A DNA stretch of 64,000 nucleotides from DASPRG01 sp963796125 (GTDB lineage: Bacteria; Nitrospirota; Thermodesulfovibrionia; Thermodesulfovibrionales; SM23-35), in assembly GCA_963796125.1 (NCBI GenBank), contig CAWCKM010000018.1, positions 6,598-70,597 of the forward strand, given 5' to 3'. The notes below the pieces were generated by a model. It made no database searches. It saw nothing but the letters and a program-made list of their open reading frames with translations, and was not told the origin of the DNA. Positions 9,505 to 19,205 of the stretch are shown piece by piece. Numbering within the stretch: the stretch's first letter is position 1; the number at the start of each line of letters is the position of its first letter. The translations under genes and the position numbers were made by a program.

Positions 9505-9784
9505 TCTATCTTCAGGAGCTTTCTAAGTCTTCTGTCTGCCCGGACAATTTCATCTGCATCATCACCCGTTATCTCCCATGTGTACTTATCCTCTGCTGAG
9601 CGTCTGAGCTTGATTTTAACTGGCTTCTTCGGCTTTATCTGCTGGATTTCGGGTTGTTTCTTTACCTGGAAAGTCTTGGGATCCTCAGAAAAAACGGAAC
9701 TGGACAATCAAAAAGATAAAAGAAAAGGATAAGACCGATTATAAGAAAAACAATTTTATGTTTGATTTTCGATGCCTGTACCAT
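9501..9784 (-). CDS. Small membrane-anchored hypothetical protein (frameshifted)
   Basis: An ATG at 9782-9784 opens a frame coding VQASKIKHK, then a strongly hydrophobic segment (IVFLIIGLILFFYLF). A slip near 9715 leads into a basic, Pro-rich cytoplasmic-like tail with PEIQQIKPKKPVKIKL and TWEITGDDADEIVRADRRLRKLL, ending at 9501. The combined product is ~94 residues with one membrane helix. The tail frame alone would have to start at a poor TTG, so joining the two is better supported. It overlaps rsmI by four bases. No family recognised. Confidence 0.6.
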
Positions 9785-9863
9785 TAGTTATTATCCGTTA
9801 TTGCAATTTGGTTACTTAATTATTCTTTTTTGCTTTTGAGAACCAGCACAAAATCTTACATTC

Positions 9864-9926
9864 TGTCATGCCGGCTTGTCCGGCATCTTTCTTTAAGAAG
9901 GATTCGCCGACAAGTCGGGAATGACA
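9864..9926. repeat. Palindromic intergenic repeat, family C
   Basis: Starts TGTCATGCCGGCTTGTCCGG and ends GACAAGTCGGGAATGACA, so the ends are inverted (TGTCAT / ATGACA) around an inner 'cttgtc...gacaag' pair. Related copies lie at 13951-14024 and 43121-43184, with a partial copy near 26070-26092. All are between genes. Confidence 0.7.
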
Positions 9927-9978
9927 AAAGTACAGAACCATTGTCACCAAAGCATCGCTATCCAAGTGTATTCCTTGA

Positions 9979-11718
9979 CTAATAGCCCCTGTATTTATTC
10001 GTTATCGGAAAGCGTCTGTCTCTACCAAAGGCCCTCTTGGTAATCTTTATGCCAGGAGGTGCCTGTCTTCTCTTGTATTCACTCGTATCGACCATCCGTA
10101 TAACCTTCTGTGCTGATTCAACCTTGCAGCCAAGAGACAGTATTTCCTCAAACCCCTTATCATCTTCTATATATGCTTTCAATATGGGGTCTAAAAGAGA
10201 ATACGGTGGAAGTGTATCCGTATCCTTCTGGTTTGGTCTCAGTTCTGCTGAAGGTTCCTTTCGTAAGACCCTCTCGGGTATAACAATCCTTCCCTCTTTC
10301 TTATTCTTCCACCTGCAGAGCTCATATACCATTGTTTTAGGCACGTCCTTTATTACAGCAAATCCACCTGCCATATCACCGTAAAGAGTTGCATAGCCGA
10401 CACTCATCTCCGACTTATTTCCTGTTGTAAGGACAAGCCATCCGAATTTGTTTGAAAATGCCATGAGGATATTACCCCTTATCCTTGCCTGAATATTTTC
10501 TTCTGTTACATCTTCTGCAAGCCCTTGGAATTCCTCTTTCAAGGCATCAAGATAACCCTTAAAGATATTATGAATAGGTAGTTCAATTATCTTGATCCCA
10601 AGGTTCCTTGCAAGGGAATAGACATCTTCTTTGCTTTCCTTTGATGTATAAGGAGAAGGCATGAACAAACCTGTTACATTTTCTTTCCCGATTGCATCCA
10701 CTGCAATGGTTGATACCAGTGAAGAATCAATGCCTCCACTCTGGCCGATAACAACACCTGTAATACCGTTCTTCCTTATGTACTCAGATGTGCCAAGTAC
10801 AAGGGCTTCGTAGACCTCTTCTGTCGGCTCCATGATGTTGTATTCAACCGGCGGAAGATGCGGCACTGTTCGTATTTCATGCAATTTCTTTTCAACATGG
10901 ATGACAACCTCTTCAACAGCTCCCTTTTCGAGTTTCATAACTTCCTGTCTTCTTCGAGGGGCATGAAGCCTCTGCATGCTCACAGCATCAAGGTTTAAGT
11001 CTGCAACAATCAGGTCTTCCCTGAACTGTTTTCCTCTTGCAATGACATTACCATTCTGGTCAAGAATAAGGCTGTCACCATCAAAGACGAGTTCATCCTG
11101 GCCACCGACGGTATTCAGATAGACAACAATGGCTATGCTGTCTGACGATCTTGTGGAAAGCATATTCTCTCTTGACTTGCCTTTTCCAATGCGGTAGGGA
11201 GATGCATTGATATTGATGATCACCTCGGCCCCGGAAAGCGTCTGCATCCTCATAGGACCTTCAGGGTACCAGATATCCTCACAGATATTGATACCGAAAC
11301 ATGTGTCACCAGACCTGTATATGGAGCATCTCCTGCCTGCCTGGAAATAACGGACCTCGTCAAAGACACCATAATTCGGGAGATACATTTTATGGTAGGT
11401 ATCAATTAATTTCTTATTGTAAATGATTGCAGCAGCATTATAAATATCATCAGTCCTGTCAACAAATCCAATGATCGCAATGATATCTTTTACCTTCTTC
11501 TGGACTTTTTTCAGGGCTTTGAGGTTATCTTCAATGAAATTGGGTTTTAGGAGTAAGTCTTCTGGCGGATAACCGGTTATTGCAAGCTCGGGAAATACAA
11601 CGATCTGAGCACCGTATTTCCCTGCATCCTCAAGGTAGTCAAGAATCTTTGAGACATTTCCTTCGAAATCTCCAACAGTAGGATTAATCTGTGCAAGGGC
11701 TATCCGAAGCGTTCTCAT
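9979..11718 (-). CDS. nadE: Glutamine-hydrolysing NAD+ synthase
   Basis: 579 residues, two domains. Residues ~1-270 are a nitrilase-type glutaminase with the Glu-Lys-Cys triad in VVFPELAITGYPPEDLL, KMYLPNYGVFDE and GINICEDIWYPEGP; it releases ammonia from glutamine. Residues ~300-579 are an adenylating NAD synthase with the PP-loop GQSGGIDSSLVSTIAVDAIG, TTGNKSEMSVGYATLYGDM and KTMVYELCRWKN. It converts nicotinate adenine dinucleotide to NAD+. The frame is intact and of normal length. A GAGGAGG-like site lies upstream of the ATG at 11718. It belongs to the same pathway as nadC at 2903-3740. Confidence 0.97.
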   Translation of the reverse strand: MRTLRIALAQINPTVGDFEGNVSKILDYLEDAGKYGAQIVVFPELAITGYPPEDLLLKPNFIEDNLKALKKVQKKVKDIIAIIGFVDRTDDIYNAAAIIYNKKLIDTYHKMYLPNYGVFDEVRYFQAGRRCSIYRSGDTCFGINICEDIWYPEGPMRMQTLSGAEVIININASPYRIGKGKSRENMLSTRSSDSIAIVVYLNTVGGQDELVFDGDSLILDQNGNVIARGKQFREDLIVADLNLDAVSMQRLHAPRRRQEVMKLEKGAVEEVVIHVEKKLHEIRTVPHLPPVEYNIMEPTEEVYEALVLGTSEYIRKNGITGVVIGQSGGIDSSLVSTIAVDAIGKENVTGLFMPSPYTSKESKEDVYSLARNLGIKIIELPIHNIFKGYLDALKEEFQGLAEDVTEENIQARIRGNILMAFSNKFGWLVLTTGNKSEMSVGYATLYGDMAGGFAVIKDVPKTMVYELCRWKNKKEGRIVIPERVLRKEPSAELRPNQKDTDTLPPYSLLDPILKAYIEDDKGFEEILSLGCKVESAQKVIRMVDTSEYKRRQAPPGIKITKRAFGRDRRFPITNKYRGY

Positions 11719-11924
11719 GTATGTTCCTCTTCACCTCCTCATACAACTCTCAAAGGGGAATGAAGCCTTGCCTATTATAGCATCAGAGCGAAAATTCAAC
11801 AAAAAATTATCAATACAATAAGGATTCCAGTGAAAATTACCGACACTTGAACCCTCGAATCCTTGAATCCTCGAACCCTTTCTTTTACAATCAAGAACAA
11901 AATTCAATATCAGTCTGTCTAAAT

Positions 11925-12533
11925 ATGAAAAGAGAAGAACAGGCTTTCATAGACGAAGATGCTGAGATCGTTTCTTTTTGTAAAAAGGGAAATGTTGATG
12001 CCTTTGAAGAATTAGTCAGAAAGCACCAGAAAAAGATGCTCAATATTGCATTCAGGATGATCGGGAACTATGAAGATGCATGCGAGATTGTGCAGGACGC
12101 CTTTGTTTCAGCTTATAAGGCTATCAAACATTTCGAAGAGAAGGCCAGATTTTCTACCTGGCTTTATACAATAGTTGTCAACCTTTCAAGGAACCGTCTG
12201 AACCAGTTGAAGATAAAGAACAGCCGTGAAGCTTTTTCAATGGATGATCCTGTCCTCACAGATAGTAGTGAACTGGCCGTAGAGTTAGCATCCAGTGAAC
12301 CCTCGGTCCTGGAAAAACTTGAAAAAAGAGATGTGCAACAAAAGGTTCAGGCATGCATAGATTCCCTTGACAATGAATTCAAGGAAGTTATCATTCTTAG
12401 GGATATGCAGGGGTTTTCTTATGACGAGATCAGTGATATGCTTAAGATGCCGGGTGGCACTGTTAAATCAAGACTTTTCAGGGCAAGGGAAATGCTCAGA
12501 GACTGCCTGAAAAGAGTTATGGGAGATCTGTAG
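11925..12533 (+). CDS. RNA polymerase sigma factor, RpoE/SigW type (ECF)
   Basis: 202 residues from the ATG at 11925; the in-frame extension upstream is non-conserved and contains direct repeats (GAACCCTCGAATCCTTGAAT), so I rejected it. Region 2 is seen in DAFEELVRKHQKKMLNIAFR and EDACEIVQDAFVSAYKAI..FEEKARFSTWLYTIVVNLSRNR. Region 4 is the helix-turn-helix in LDNEFKEVIILRDMQGFSYDEISDMLKMPGGTVKSRL (read in parts). It directs RNA polymerase to stress promoters, probably in the envelope response. The next gene starts 1 base after its stop and encodes a zinc-finger anti-sigma factor, the classical pairing. Confidence 0.93.
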   Translation: MKREEQAFIDEDAEIVSFCKKGNVDAFEELVRKHQKKMLNIAFRMIGNYEDACEIVQDAFVSAYKAIKHFEEKARFSTWLYTIVVNLSRNRLNQLKIKNSREAFSMDDPVLTDSSELAVELASSEPSVLEKLEKRDVQQKVQACIDSLDNEFKEVIILRDMQGFSYDEISDMLKMPGGTVKSRLFRAREMLRDCLKRVMGDL

Positions 12534-13576
12534 ATGAAGTGCCAGGACATTCAGCAAAAGCTGTCTGCTTATGCAGAAGGTATTCTTCATCCTGAAGAAA
12601 AGATGCTTGTTGATGAACATCTCAAATCTTGTCCGAAATGTAATGAATCTCTTGCATCCCTGAGAAAAACTATTGACTATGTCCATCGTCTTGAAAGATG
12701 TAGAACCTCCGGCCTGGCTGACTCAGAAAGTTATGGCAAAAATAAAAGCAGAAGTTCAGCCAAAGAAAAGGATAATACAAAAGCTATTTTATCCTTTGCA
12801 CATAAAACTTCCTCTTGAAGCTGTTGTTACTGCTTTAATTGCTGTTATTACAATTTATATTTTTAAAACAATGCAACCTGAGATGAAGCTTGCTCAAGCA
12901 CCTTCTGAACATGAGACTGTCATTGCGAGGAGTCCATCAAAAGTAGACGACGAAGCAATCTCAAAGGAAAAGATTGCTGCGCCCCTGGCTCGCAATGAGA
13001 GGAAAAAGTTACCCCCACCCTCGCATCTCTGGCCTCTTAGAAAAGGCACTCCCTTCATCCCCCCCTTTGGAAAAGACATCCCCGTCCCCCCCTTTGGAAA
13101 AGGGGGGCAAGGGGGGATTTGAAGCCGAACAGCCTGTCCCCGCAAAAAAACCAATGATTATGGACAAATTGGAAGAAGCACCTCAAGCACCTGCTCAAAT
13201 TGCAAAACAGGATGAGGTTAGACCTTCAGCAGGTGCTGTAGCAAAAGAGGAAGCAAAAACTGAGGTTTTATCCCGTGCAGCAAAGGCAAAAGTGTCGGAT
13301 GAAAAAAGGGAAGTTGTCAATGTCACCGTTCTTGTTAAAGATATTAGGATAGCCAGAACAGAGATTGAAACGGCTTTAACACAGCTTGGAGGGAAAATAA
13401 TCAAAAAAGAATTTTTTGAAAATAAAGAAATCCTCACTGCAGAGATTACCTCTCAGAAACTGACGGAGCTTATTGCAAGACTGAAGAGTATCGGAGATGT
13501 TAAAGATAAAGAAATAGATATTCATGCTTTAGAAGTTCATGTTGAAATAGTAATAGAGGTAATGAAACAACCATGA
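12534..13576 (+). CDS. Anti-sigma factor, zf-HC2 type with periplasmic domain (frameshifted, repeat-invaded)
   Basis: One gene in three frames (slips near 12690 and 13110). The N-terminus has the zinc-binding HxxxCxxC motif (DEHLKSCPKCNE) that holds the sigma factor. Then come a linker with PPAWLTQKVMAKI, one membrane helix (LEAVVTALIAVITIYIF), and a long periplasmic part ending in a DUF4349-like domain (VNVTVLVKDIRIARTEIE...). The stretch between helix and domain is unusual: bases 12919-12999 and 13051-13120 match two dispersed intergenic repeat families, giving peptides such as VIARSPSKVDDEAIS and PPLEKGGKGG. These insertions sit in what should be a flexible linker. It controls the adjacent ECF sigma factor. 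Confidence 0.85.
12919..12999. repeat. Palindromic repeat, family B, inside a gene
   Basis: Begins GTCATTGCGAGGAG, contains GACGAAGCAATCT and AGATTGCTGCG, and ends CTCGCAATGA. The outer and inner parts are inverted repeats. A related copy is at 41334-41429 between rtcB and archease. Here it lies in the linker of the anti-sigma gene and is translated. Confidence 0.75.
13051..13120. repeat. Palindromic repeat, family A, inside a gene
   Basis: Two CCCCCCTTTGGAAAAG blocks followed by GGGGGGCAAGGGGGGATTT. The same motif recurs between genes at 15536-15812, 50703-50822, 60790-60840 and 60940-61030, and inside ispA and archease. Homopolymer runs here probably cause the frame slip near 13110. Confidence 0.8.
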
Positions 13577-13595
13577 GGTAAGAGTAATTCTTCAG

Positions 13596-13769
13596 TTAGA
13601 TAGCGGCAACTACTACGAATAAAAAAATAGCAGCAGCCAATTGAATAATGAATCCGTTAAAGATTCCTTTAGCGAGTTTCAGGTCATCTGAGTTTTCAGA
13701 TTCATAACAATCGACATAGTCTATGTCGTTTTCATAAATTATTCTTTCCTTGTCAATAGTATATTCCAT
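13596..13769 (-). CDS. Small membrane protein, unknown
   Basis: 57 residues from the ATG at 13769, chosen because GAGGAGAG lies just upstream. The N-terminal half is acidic with many Tyr, Asp and Glu (YENDIDYVDCYESENSDD). The C-terminal half is one hydrophobic helix (GFIIQLAAAIFLFVVVAAI). It could be a single-pass tail-anchored protein. It is convergent with the anti-sigma gene, its stop 19 bases from that gene's stop. I recognise no family. Confidence 0.55.
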   Translation of the reverse strand: MEYTIDKERIIYENDIDYVDCYESENSDDLKLAKGIFNGFIIQLAAAIFLFVVVAAI

Positions 13770-13950
13770 GGTCTCTCTCCTCATTGTGCAATTTAGGGTA
13801 CTTTAGAGAAGTATTGATTGATGTAATACAAATCACTAATAATTCTTTAGGGAACTTTTCTGGAACTACGTTTGTCTTATAAACTAAGACCGGTCAGAGG
13901 AAATGAGATTGATGTGCGAGACTAGTTGTCAATTATAATTGTCGCAGAAA

Positions 13951-14024
13951 TCATTCCGGACTTGATCTGGAGAATCCGACAGGGGATTGTAAAACACTCT
14001 GATTCCCGTATCAACGGGAATGAC
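13951..14024. repeat. Palindromic intergenic repeat, family C
   Basis: Begins TCATTCCGGACTTGATCTGG and ends GTATCAACGGGAATGA; inverted ends TCATTCC / GGAATGA. It sits upstream of the DUF4139 gene. The rest of 13785-14051 shows no gene. Confidence 0.6.
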
Positions 14025-14051
14025 GAAACGAGATAACAAAGGAGGTTTGAG

Positions 14052-15527
14052 ATGAGAACAAAATATCTATTAATTGTTTTGATGGTTATGGTTTTAATGG
14101 TAATAGGTTACAGTGCAATGGCAGTTACTGAAAAGTCATCGACCCAACCAGATAGATGACAAAAAGGCTGGAGCTCTTTCTACCGGACTGGAAGATCAGA
14201 CAGGTGTTGCAGTAACGATCTACAATGTCAACCTCGGGCTTGTGAAAGACCAGAGGGAGATAAAACTCTTAAAGGGTCAGGAGAGTTAAGGTTCATGGAT
14301 GTGGCATCACAGATAATCCCTACAAGTGTACATATAAAATCTCTCATAGACCCTGACAGCCTTCAGATTCTTGAACAGAACTATGAGTATGACCTGCTCA
14401 ATCCTCAGAAACTCCTCGATAAATATGTGGGCAAAGAAGTAAAACTTTACTACAAGAACCCATATACTGAGAGAGAAGAGATTGTAACAGCGACTCTTCT
14501 ATCGAATAATGGCGGCCCAATATTTAAAATCGGTGATGAGATAACCTTCGGGCATCCTGGAAGGATAATATTCCCCGGTGTTCCGGAGAATCTCATCTCA
14601 AAACCAACCCTTGTCTGGCTCATCGACAATGATCTCTCTACAAATCAAAAGGTTGAGGCATCATATCTGACAAATGGTATCAACTGGCGGGCTGATTATG
14701 TTGTGACACTGAATGACAAGGATGATAAGGCAGATCTTTCAGGCTGGGTCACCATTGATAACAAGAGCGGCACAACTTATAAGAACGCAAAACTCAAACT
14801 CGTTGCAGGAGATGTAAACAGGGTTAAAGATGAATCTGAATATAAAGACAAGATGCTCCGTGTAGCAGAGATGGCAGCAGCAAAGGCACCTGCTCAGTTT
14901 CAAGAAGAAGAATTTTTTGAATACCACATATATACCCTGCAGAGACCGTCAACGATTAAGGAAAACCAGACAAAACAGATAAGCCTCATCAATGCCGATA
15001 CAATCCCGGTGAAGAAAGAACTCCTCTACTATGGTGCACGATATTATTACTATAACCAGCATGGCGAGGCAATAACAAACGAGAAGGTTGGTGTGTTTGT
15101 GGAGATTGCAAATAAGAAAGAAGACAACCTTGGTATCCCCCTTCCAAAAGGCACAGTCAGGGTCTACAAACATGACAATGAGGGAAGCCTTCAGTTTGTT
15201 GGAGAGGACTCAATAGACCATACACCAAAAGATGAGAAGGTCAGGATAAAGCTCGGAGACGCCTTTGATGTGGTCGGAAGCAGGAAGCAGACAGACTGGA
15301 AAAAGATTGCCTATGATACCTATGAGGCAAGCTTTGAAATCTCCCTTAGAAATCATAAGAAAGAGGATGTTGTTGTAAAGGTTGTCGAGCCGATACCAGG
15401 AGACTGGAAAATGCTCAGCTCATCCCATGAGTATAAAAAAACAGAGGCATTCACTGCAGAATTCAATATCCCTGTCCCAAAAGATAAGGAGACAAAGCTG
15501 ACATACAGAGTAAGGATGAGATTTTAA
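14052..15527 (+). CDS. DUF4139 domain protein, exported (frameshifted)
   Basis: Starts at 14052 after a GGAGGTTTGAG ribosome site, with a signal peptide (KYLLIVLMVMVLMVIG). Two slips between ~14140 and ~14290 interrupt the N-terminal region (GLEDQTGVAVTIYNVNLGLVK). From there an open frame of ~410 residues runs to 15527. It shows the DUF4139 landmarks TLVWLIDN, EASYLTNGINWRADYVV, GWVTIDNKSGTTYKNAKLKLVAGDVNR, GVFVEIANKKEDNLGIPLPKG and a final set of beta strands ending in LTYRVRMRF. The family is periplasmic or exported, with unknown function. Full length is ~490 residues. Confidence 0.85.
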
Positions 15528-15535
15528 AACACACC

Positions 15536-15812
15536 CCTTTCCCCTCCTTCTCTGGCCCTCCCCCATCAAGGGGGAGGGAACATTAACCCCTCCTTTGCCT
15601 CCCCTTAGACTAGAGGGGACGGTGTAGGTGAACTTGGTCAGCGTCTAACAAAATGACTACCTTATCCACTCATCCCTTCCGGTGACATAAGTCGACCGTC
15701 ATCCCCCTCGTTGACTTAATAGAGATGTAACGAGGCAGAAAATCTCCCCTCACCCCTCTTTGCCAAAGAGGGGAATTCCTCCCTTTGGAAAAGGGAGGTA
15801 AGGAGGGATTTT
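15536..15812. repeat. Cluster of family A palindromic repeats
   Basis: The 324-base gap between the DUF4139 gene and argS holds several degenerate copies: CCCCCATCAAGGGGGAGGG, CCCCTTAGACTAGAGGGG, CCCCTCTTTGCCAAAGAGGGG and CCTCCCTTTGGAAAAGGGAGG. They could act as terminators for the upstream gene. No gene is seen here. Confidence 0.75.
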
Positions 15813-15851
15813 TAATGCACAAAAATTCATTTTGTTAGACTCTTAAGCTCT

Positions 15852-17496
15852 GTGAAAAAAGAAATCGTAAAGACAATTGAAACTGCTTTAAAAAACCTCG
15901 GCATCGAATCGATACCGGCTATTGAGGTGGAAGTCCCTCCCGAGAGAATCCATGGGCGATCTGGCAACGACTGTTGCAATGTCTCTTGCAGGAATAATGA
16001 AAAAGCCTCCAAGAGAAATAGCAAAAGATCTTTTCAACTCTATAAGGGATGAAGCAACTTTCGAAAAGATAGAGATTGCCGGTCCCGGTTTTATCAACTT
16101 TACCTTCTCAAAAAATTTCCTGTATTCAAAGCTTAAAAAGATAATCCGCGATAAAGAGAATGTTTTAAGGGAGGATGTAGGGAAGGGAAAAACAGTGCAA
16201 ATTGAATTTGTCAGTGCAAACCCCACAGGTCCCCTTCACCTTGGACACGGCAGGGGCGCTGCCACAGGTCAGGCACTCTGTAACCTCTTAAGAGCTGCCG
16301 GCTATAAGGTAGAACGGGAATACTACATAAATGATGCGGGAAAACAGGTAAAGCTCCTTGGCCTATCAGTGTTTGCACGTTACAAGGAATTGCTTGGAAC
16401 AGAATATCCCTTTCCGGAAGAAGGCTACAAAGGAGACTACGTTGAAGAGATCGCTCAGGAAATAATCAATAAAGTGAGCGACAAATTCATCAAGACAGAC
16501 TTTGAAAAAGCATCGGATTTTTTTATTGACTATTCGTATGCGTTGATGCTTTCCCGTATTAAAAGAGATTTGGAAGATTTCAGCATCGGGTTCGATACAT
16601 GGCAGAGTGAAAGAGAACTCTTCAGCAAAGGAGATGTGGAGAAAGCTATCAATGACCTCAGGGCAAAGGGTTTCATCTACGAAAAAGATGGTGCAACCTG
16701 GTTCAGGTCAACAGCATTCGGAGACGACAAAGACAGGGTGATTATCAAACAGGATGGCGAGTATACCTATTTCACTTCTGATATTGCCTATCACAGGAAA
16801 AAGGTAGAAAAGCATTATGATGAGCTTATCGATATTTGGGGAGCTGACCATCACGGTTATATACCAAGGGTAAAGGCCGTTATCGAGGCCCTCGGTTATC
16901 CTCAGGAGAAACTGAAAATTCTGCTTGTCCAGATGGTATCGCTCATGAGAGGCGGCAAACCCGTGCAGATGTCAAAGAGGGCAGGTGAATTTGTGACCTT
17001 GAGAGAGGTAATGGATGAGGTCGGTGTAGATACGACAAAGTTCATATTCCTGACAAGAAGACCCGACAGTCATCTTGAGTTTGACATTGAGGTCGCAAAG
17101 TCTCAGTCTTCAGAAAACCCCGTCTTCTATGTCCAGTATGCGAATGCACGAATAAACAGTATTTTTGCACACGCAAAGGAAAAAGGCTTCAGCACAGAAG
17201 GTCTCTGCGATGCAGACCTTGAACTACTCTCCGCTCCTGAGGAAATGAGGATAATCAGGAAGCTTCTCATATACCCCATGGTCTTCGAGGGAGCTGCCAC
17301 TTCTCATGAACCGCACAGGATTACTTTCTACCTTCAGGAACTCTCAGGCATTTTCCATCCCTACTACAATAAATACAGGGTTGTTGACAGCGACAGAGAG
17401 CTAAGCAAGGCACGGCTTGCACTGTGCGAGGCTGTCAGGATAGTGCTCAGGGATGGCCTCACCATACTCGGTATCAGTACACCTGAAAAGATGTAA
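15852..17496 (+). CDS. argS: Arginine--tRNA ligase
   Basis: Class I synthetase charging tRNA(Arg). It starts at a GTG (15852) with the ArgS-type N-terminal domain (KKEIVKTIETALKNLGIE). One extra G near 15950 breaks the frame between ERIHG and DLATTVAMSLA. Past that point the frame is intact: SANPTGPLHLGHGRGAATG (HIGH box), WGADHHGYIPRVKAVIEALG, VQMSKRAGEFVTLREVMDEVG (KMSKS-like), and the anticodon-binding DALR domain ending at 17496. The total is ~547 residues, as expected. ilvE follows 37 bases later on the same strand. Confidence 0.95.
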
Positions 17497-17533
17497 TTGT
17501 GAATATGCATTCAGGCTGGTATAATAGTAACCC

Positions 17534-18452
17534 ATGATAGCCAAAACAAAAAAGATATGGATGGATGGAAAATTCGTTGACTGGGATAAGGCATCAGTAC
17601 ATATTCTTACCCATACCCTTCATTACGGCCTTGGAGTCTTTGAAGGAATCCGCTGCTATGAAACTGAAACAGGGCCTGCGGTATTCAGACTTGATGAACA
17701 TATCGATCGGCTCTTCAATTCTGCCCGCATATTCCTGATGGACATCCCCTATGCAAAGAAAGACATTAAAAAATGCGGTTATTGAAACAGTACAAATAAA
17801 TAAGATTAAAGAATGCTATATCAGGCCTCTCGTCTATATAGGCTATGGAGCAATGGGCCTCTATGCGCCAAAGAATCCCATTAACGTCTCTATTGCCGTA
17901 TGGCCATGGGGAGCATACCTCGGCGACAAAGGACTGAAGAACGGCATCACGGGTCAAGACTTCATCCTTTATCACAAACCATGTGAATTCAAACATGTCA
18001 AGAGGTAAGGTTTGCGGCTATTATGTAAATTCACAACTTGCCAAGAAAGAGGCGATATCATGCGGATATGACGAAGCCCTTTTACTCGACACAGAAGGTT
18101 ATGTGTCTGAGGGAAGCGGTGAGAATATTTTTATCGTAAGGAAGGGAATTCTGAAAACTACACCTCTTACCTCAATCCTTGAAGGAATAACACGGAGACA
18201 GCATCATCAGGATAGCACATGATGAAGGCATAGAGGTCATAGAAGAAAGGTTCACAAGGGACGAACTTTATATCTCTGATGAGGCCTTTTTTACAGGTAC
18301 AGCAGCAGAGGTTACCCCTATCCGACTGGTTGATGGAAGGAACATTGGTACCGGCAGACCAGGGCAAGATAACAAAGAGACTTCAGTCTCTATTTTTCAG
18401 TATTGTAAAGGGCAGGAATAAGAAGTATGAATCGTGGCTGACAAGGGTTTAG
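17534..18452 (+). CDS. ilvE: Branched-chain amino acid aminotransferase (frameshifted)
   Basis: Fold-type IV PLP aminotransferase, last step of valine, leucine and isoleucine synthesis. Reading across about five single-base slips (near 17780, 17985, 18200 and 18375 among others) gives ~306 residues, the usual size. Landmarks: WMDGKFVDWDKASVHILTH, HYGLGVFEGIRCY, YIRPLVYIGYGAMGL, SRGKVCGYYVNSQLAKKEA (with the PLP lysine), GYVSEGSGENIF, LTSILEGITR, DEAFFTGTAAEVTP and the end KKYESWLTRV. The density of slips is the highest in the window. Because the protein is otherwise well conserved, I take them as sequence errors. A strong terminator follows. Confidence 0.9.
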
Positions 18453-18473
18453 GATACTTCAGTATTCAATAAA

Positions 18474-18503
18474 GGTGCGCAGCAAAGCTGCGCACCCTTT
18501 TTT
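18474..18503. terminator. Bidirectional terminator between ilvE and the cytochrome
   Basis: A perfect 10-bp stem, GGTGCGCAGC (18474-18483) with GCTGCGCACC (18487-18496), an AAA loop, a T run on the plus side and an A run before it on the minus side. It can end transcripts from both converging genes. Confidence 0.85.
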
Positions 18504-18505
18504 AT

Positions 18506-18950
18506 TTATTTCTTTTCCTCCGGCATTGCGCCTTCTTGTTTCATCTCTCTTGGCTTCATTTCTTCTTTCAGGTTTCTTTCTCTTCGGCTTCATTTCTTCT
18601 TTCTTATGGCACTTTGCGCAGTCTGACCCTTCCTGCCAACCAAATACCTTTGTACCGCCTACTTCCTTTGTTCCATCATGACATGTTCCACAGTATTTTC
18701 CTGCTACATGGTCTTCCTTTGTGACCTTAACACAACCTTCAGTACCCGGTTTTTTCATCGCAAAAGGAGTGTTGCCTTTGTGACACTCCATGCATTTACC
18801 CGGACCAAGTTTCGCATTGTGAAGCTTTCCATCAAAAGTGACTTTCCCTAAATCACCGCCTTTGTACTCAAGGACATTCATCCCTGCAAATGCTGATGCA
18901 ACAAGAGCAAATGCTGCCATTACTCCTAAAAAGATCTTAAATAATCTCAC
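18506..18950 (-). CDS. Periplasmic triheme c-type cytochrome (c7-like)
   Basis: Signal peptide (FKIFLGVMAAFALVASAFAG) and three haem-binding CxxCH motifs: CMECH, CGTCH and CAKCH. Extra histidines (LHNAKLG, DHVAGK) would be distal ligands. This matches the small c7/cytochrome c3-like triheme family of periplasmic electron carriers. The C-terminus is Lys/Glu/Met-rich with a repeated EEMKP motif. A slip there would otherwise carry the frame through the terminator; the corrected end is PEEKK at 18506. A good ribosome site (GGAGGTG) precedes the ATG at 18950. It probably shuttles electrons to or from the membrane and the larger cytochromes near 53 kb. Confidence 0.85.
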
Positions 18951-19205
18951 TATTCTTCACCTCCTTTCATAAACTTCATTCCGAACAATTATATAACAAA
19001 TACTATGCCAGTATAACTCCTGCAATTAATCAACCATATTTTACTGACATCGATTCCTTAAATAAGGAAATCTGCCTTTTTAAGGAATCAATATTCTTTT
19101 TAACTTTAATGAAACAAGAAGAGGATAGTCAAGTGGAGCACGTATCCCAATTGCTTTATATACTATTTACATGTTAGGATTTATAATTATTTTTCAGGAG
19201 ATCAT

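Noticed and set aside
11847..11924. N-terminal extension of the sigma factor
   Set aside because: The extension is low-complexity and holds short direct repeats; family alignment starts at the ATG at 11925.
18459..18505. C-terminal extension of the triheme cytochrome through the terminator (ending GCAALLRTFIEY)
   Set aside because: It is a translation of the terminator hairpin; a neighbouring frame gives a natural end (PEEKK) just before the stem.
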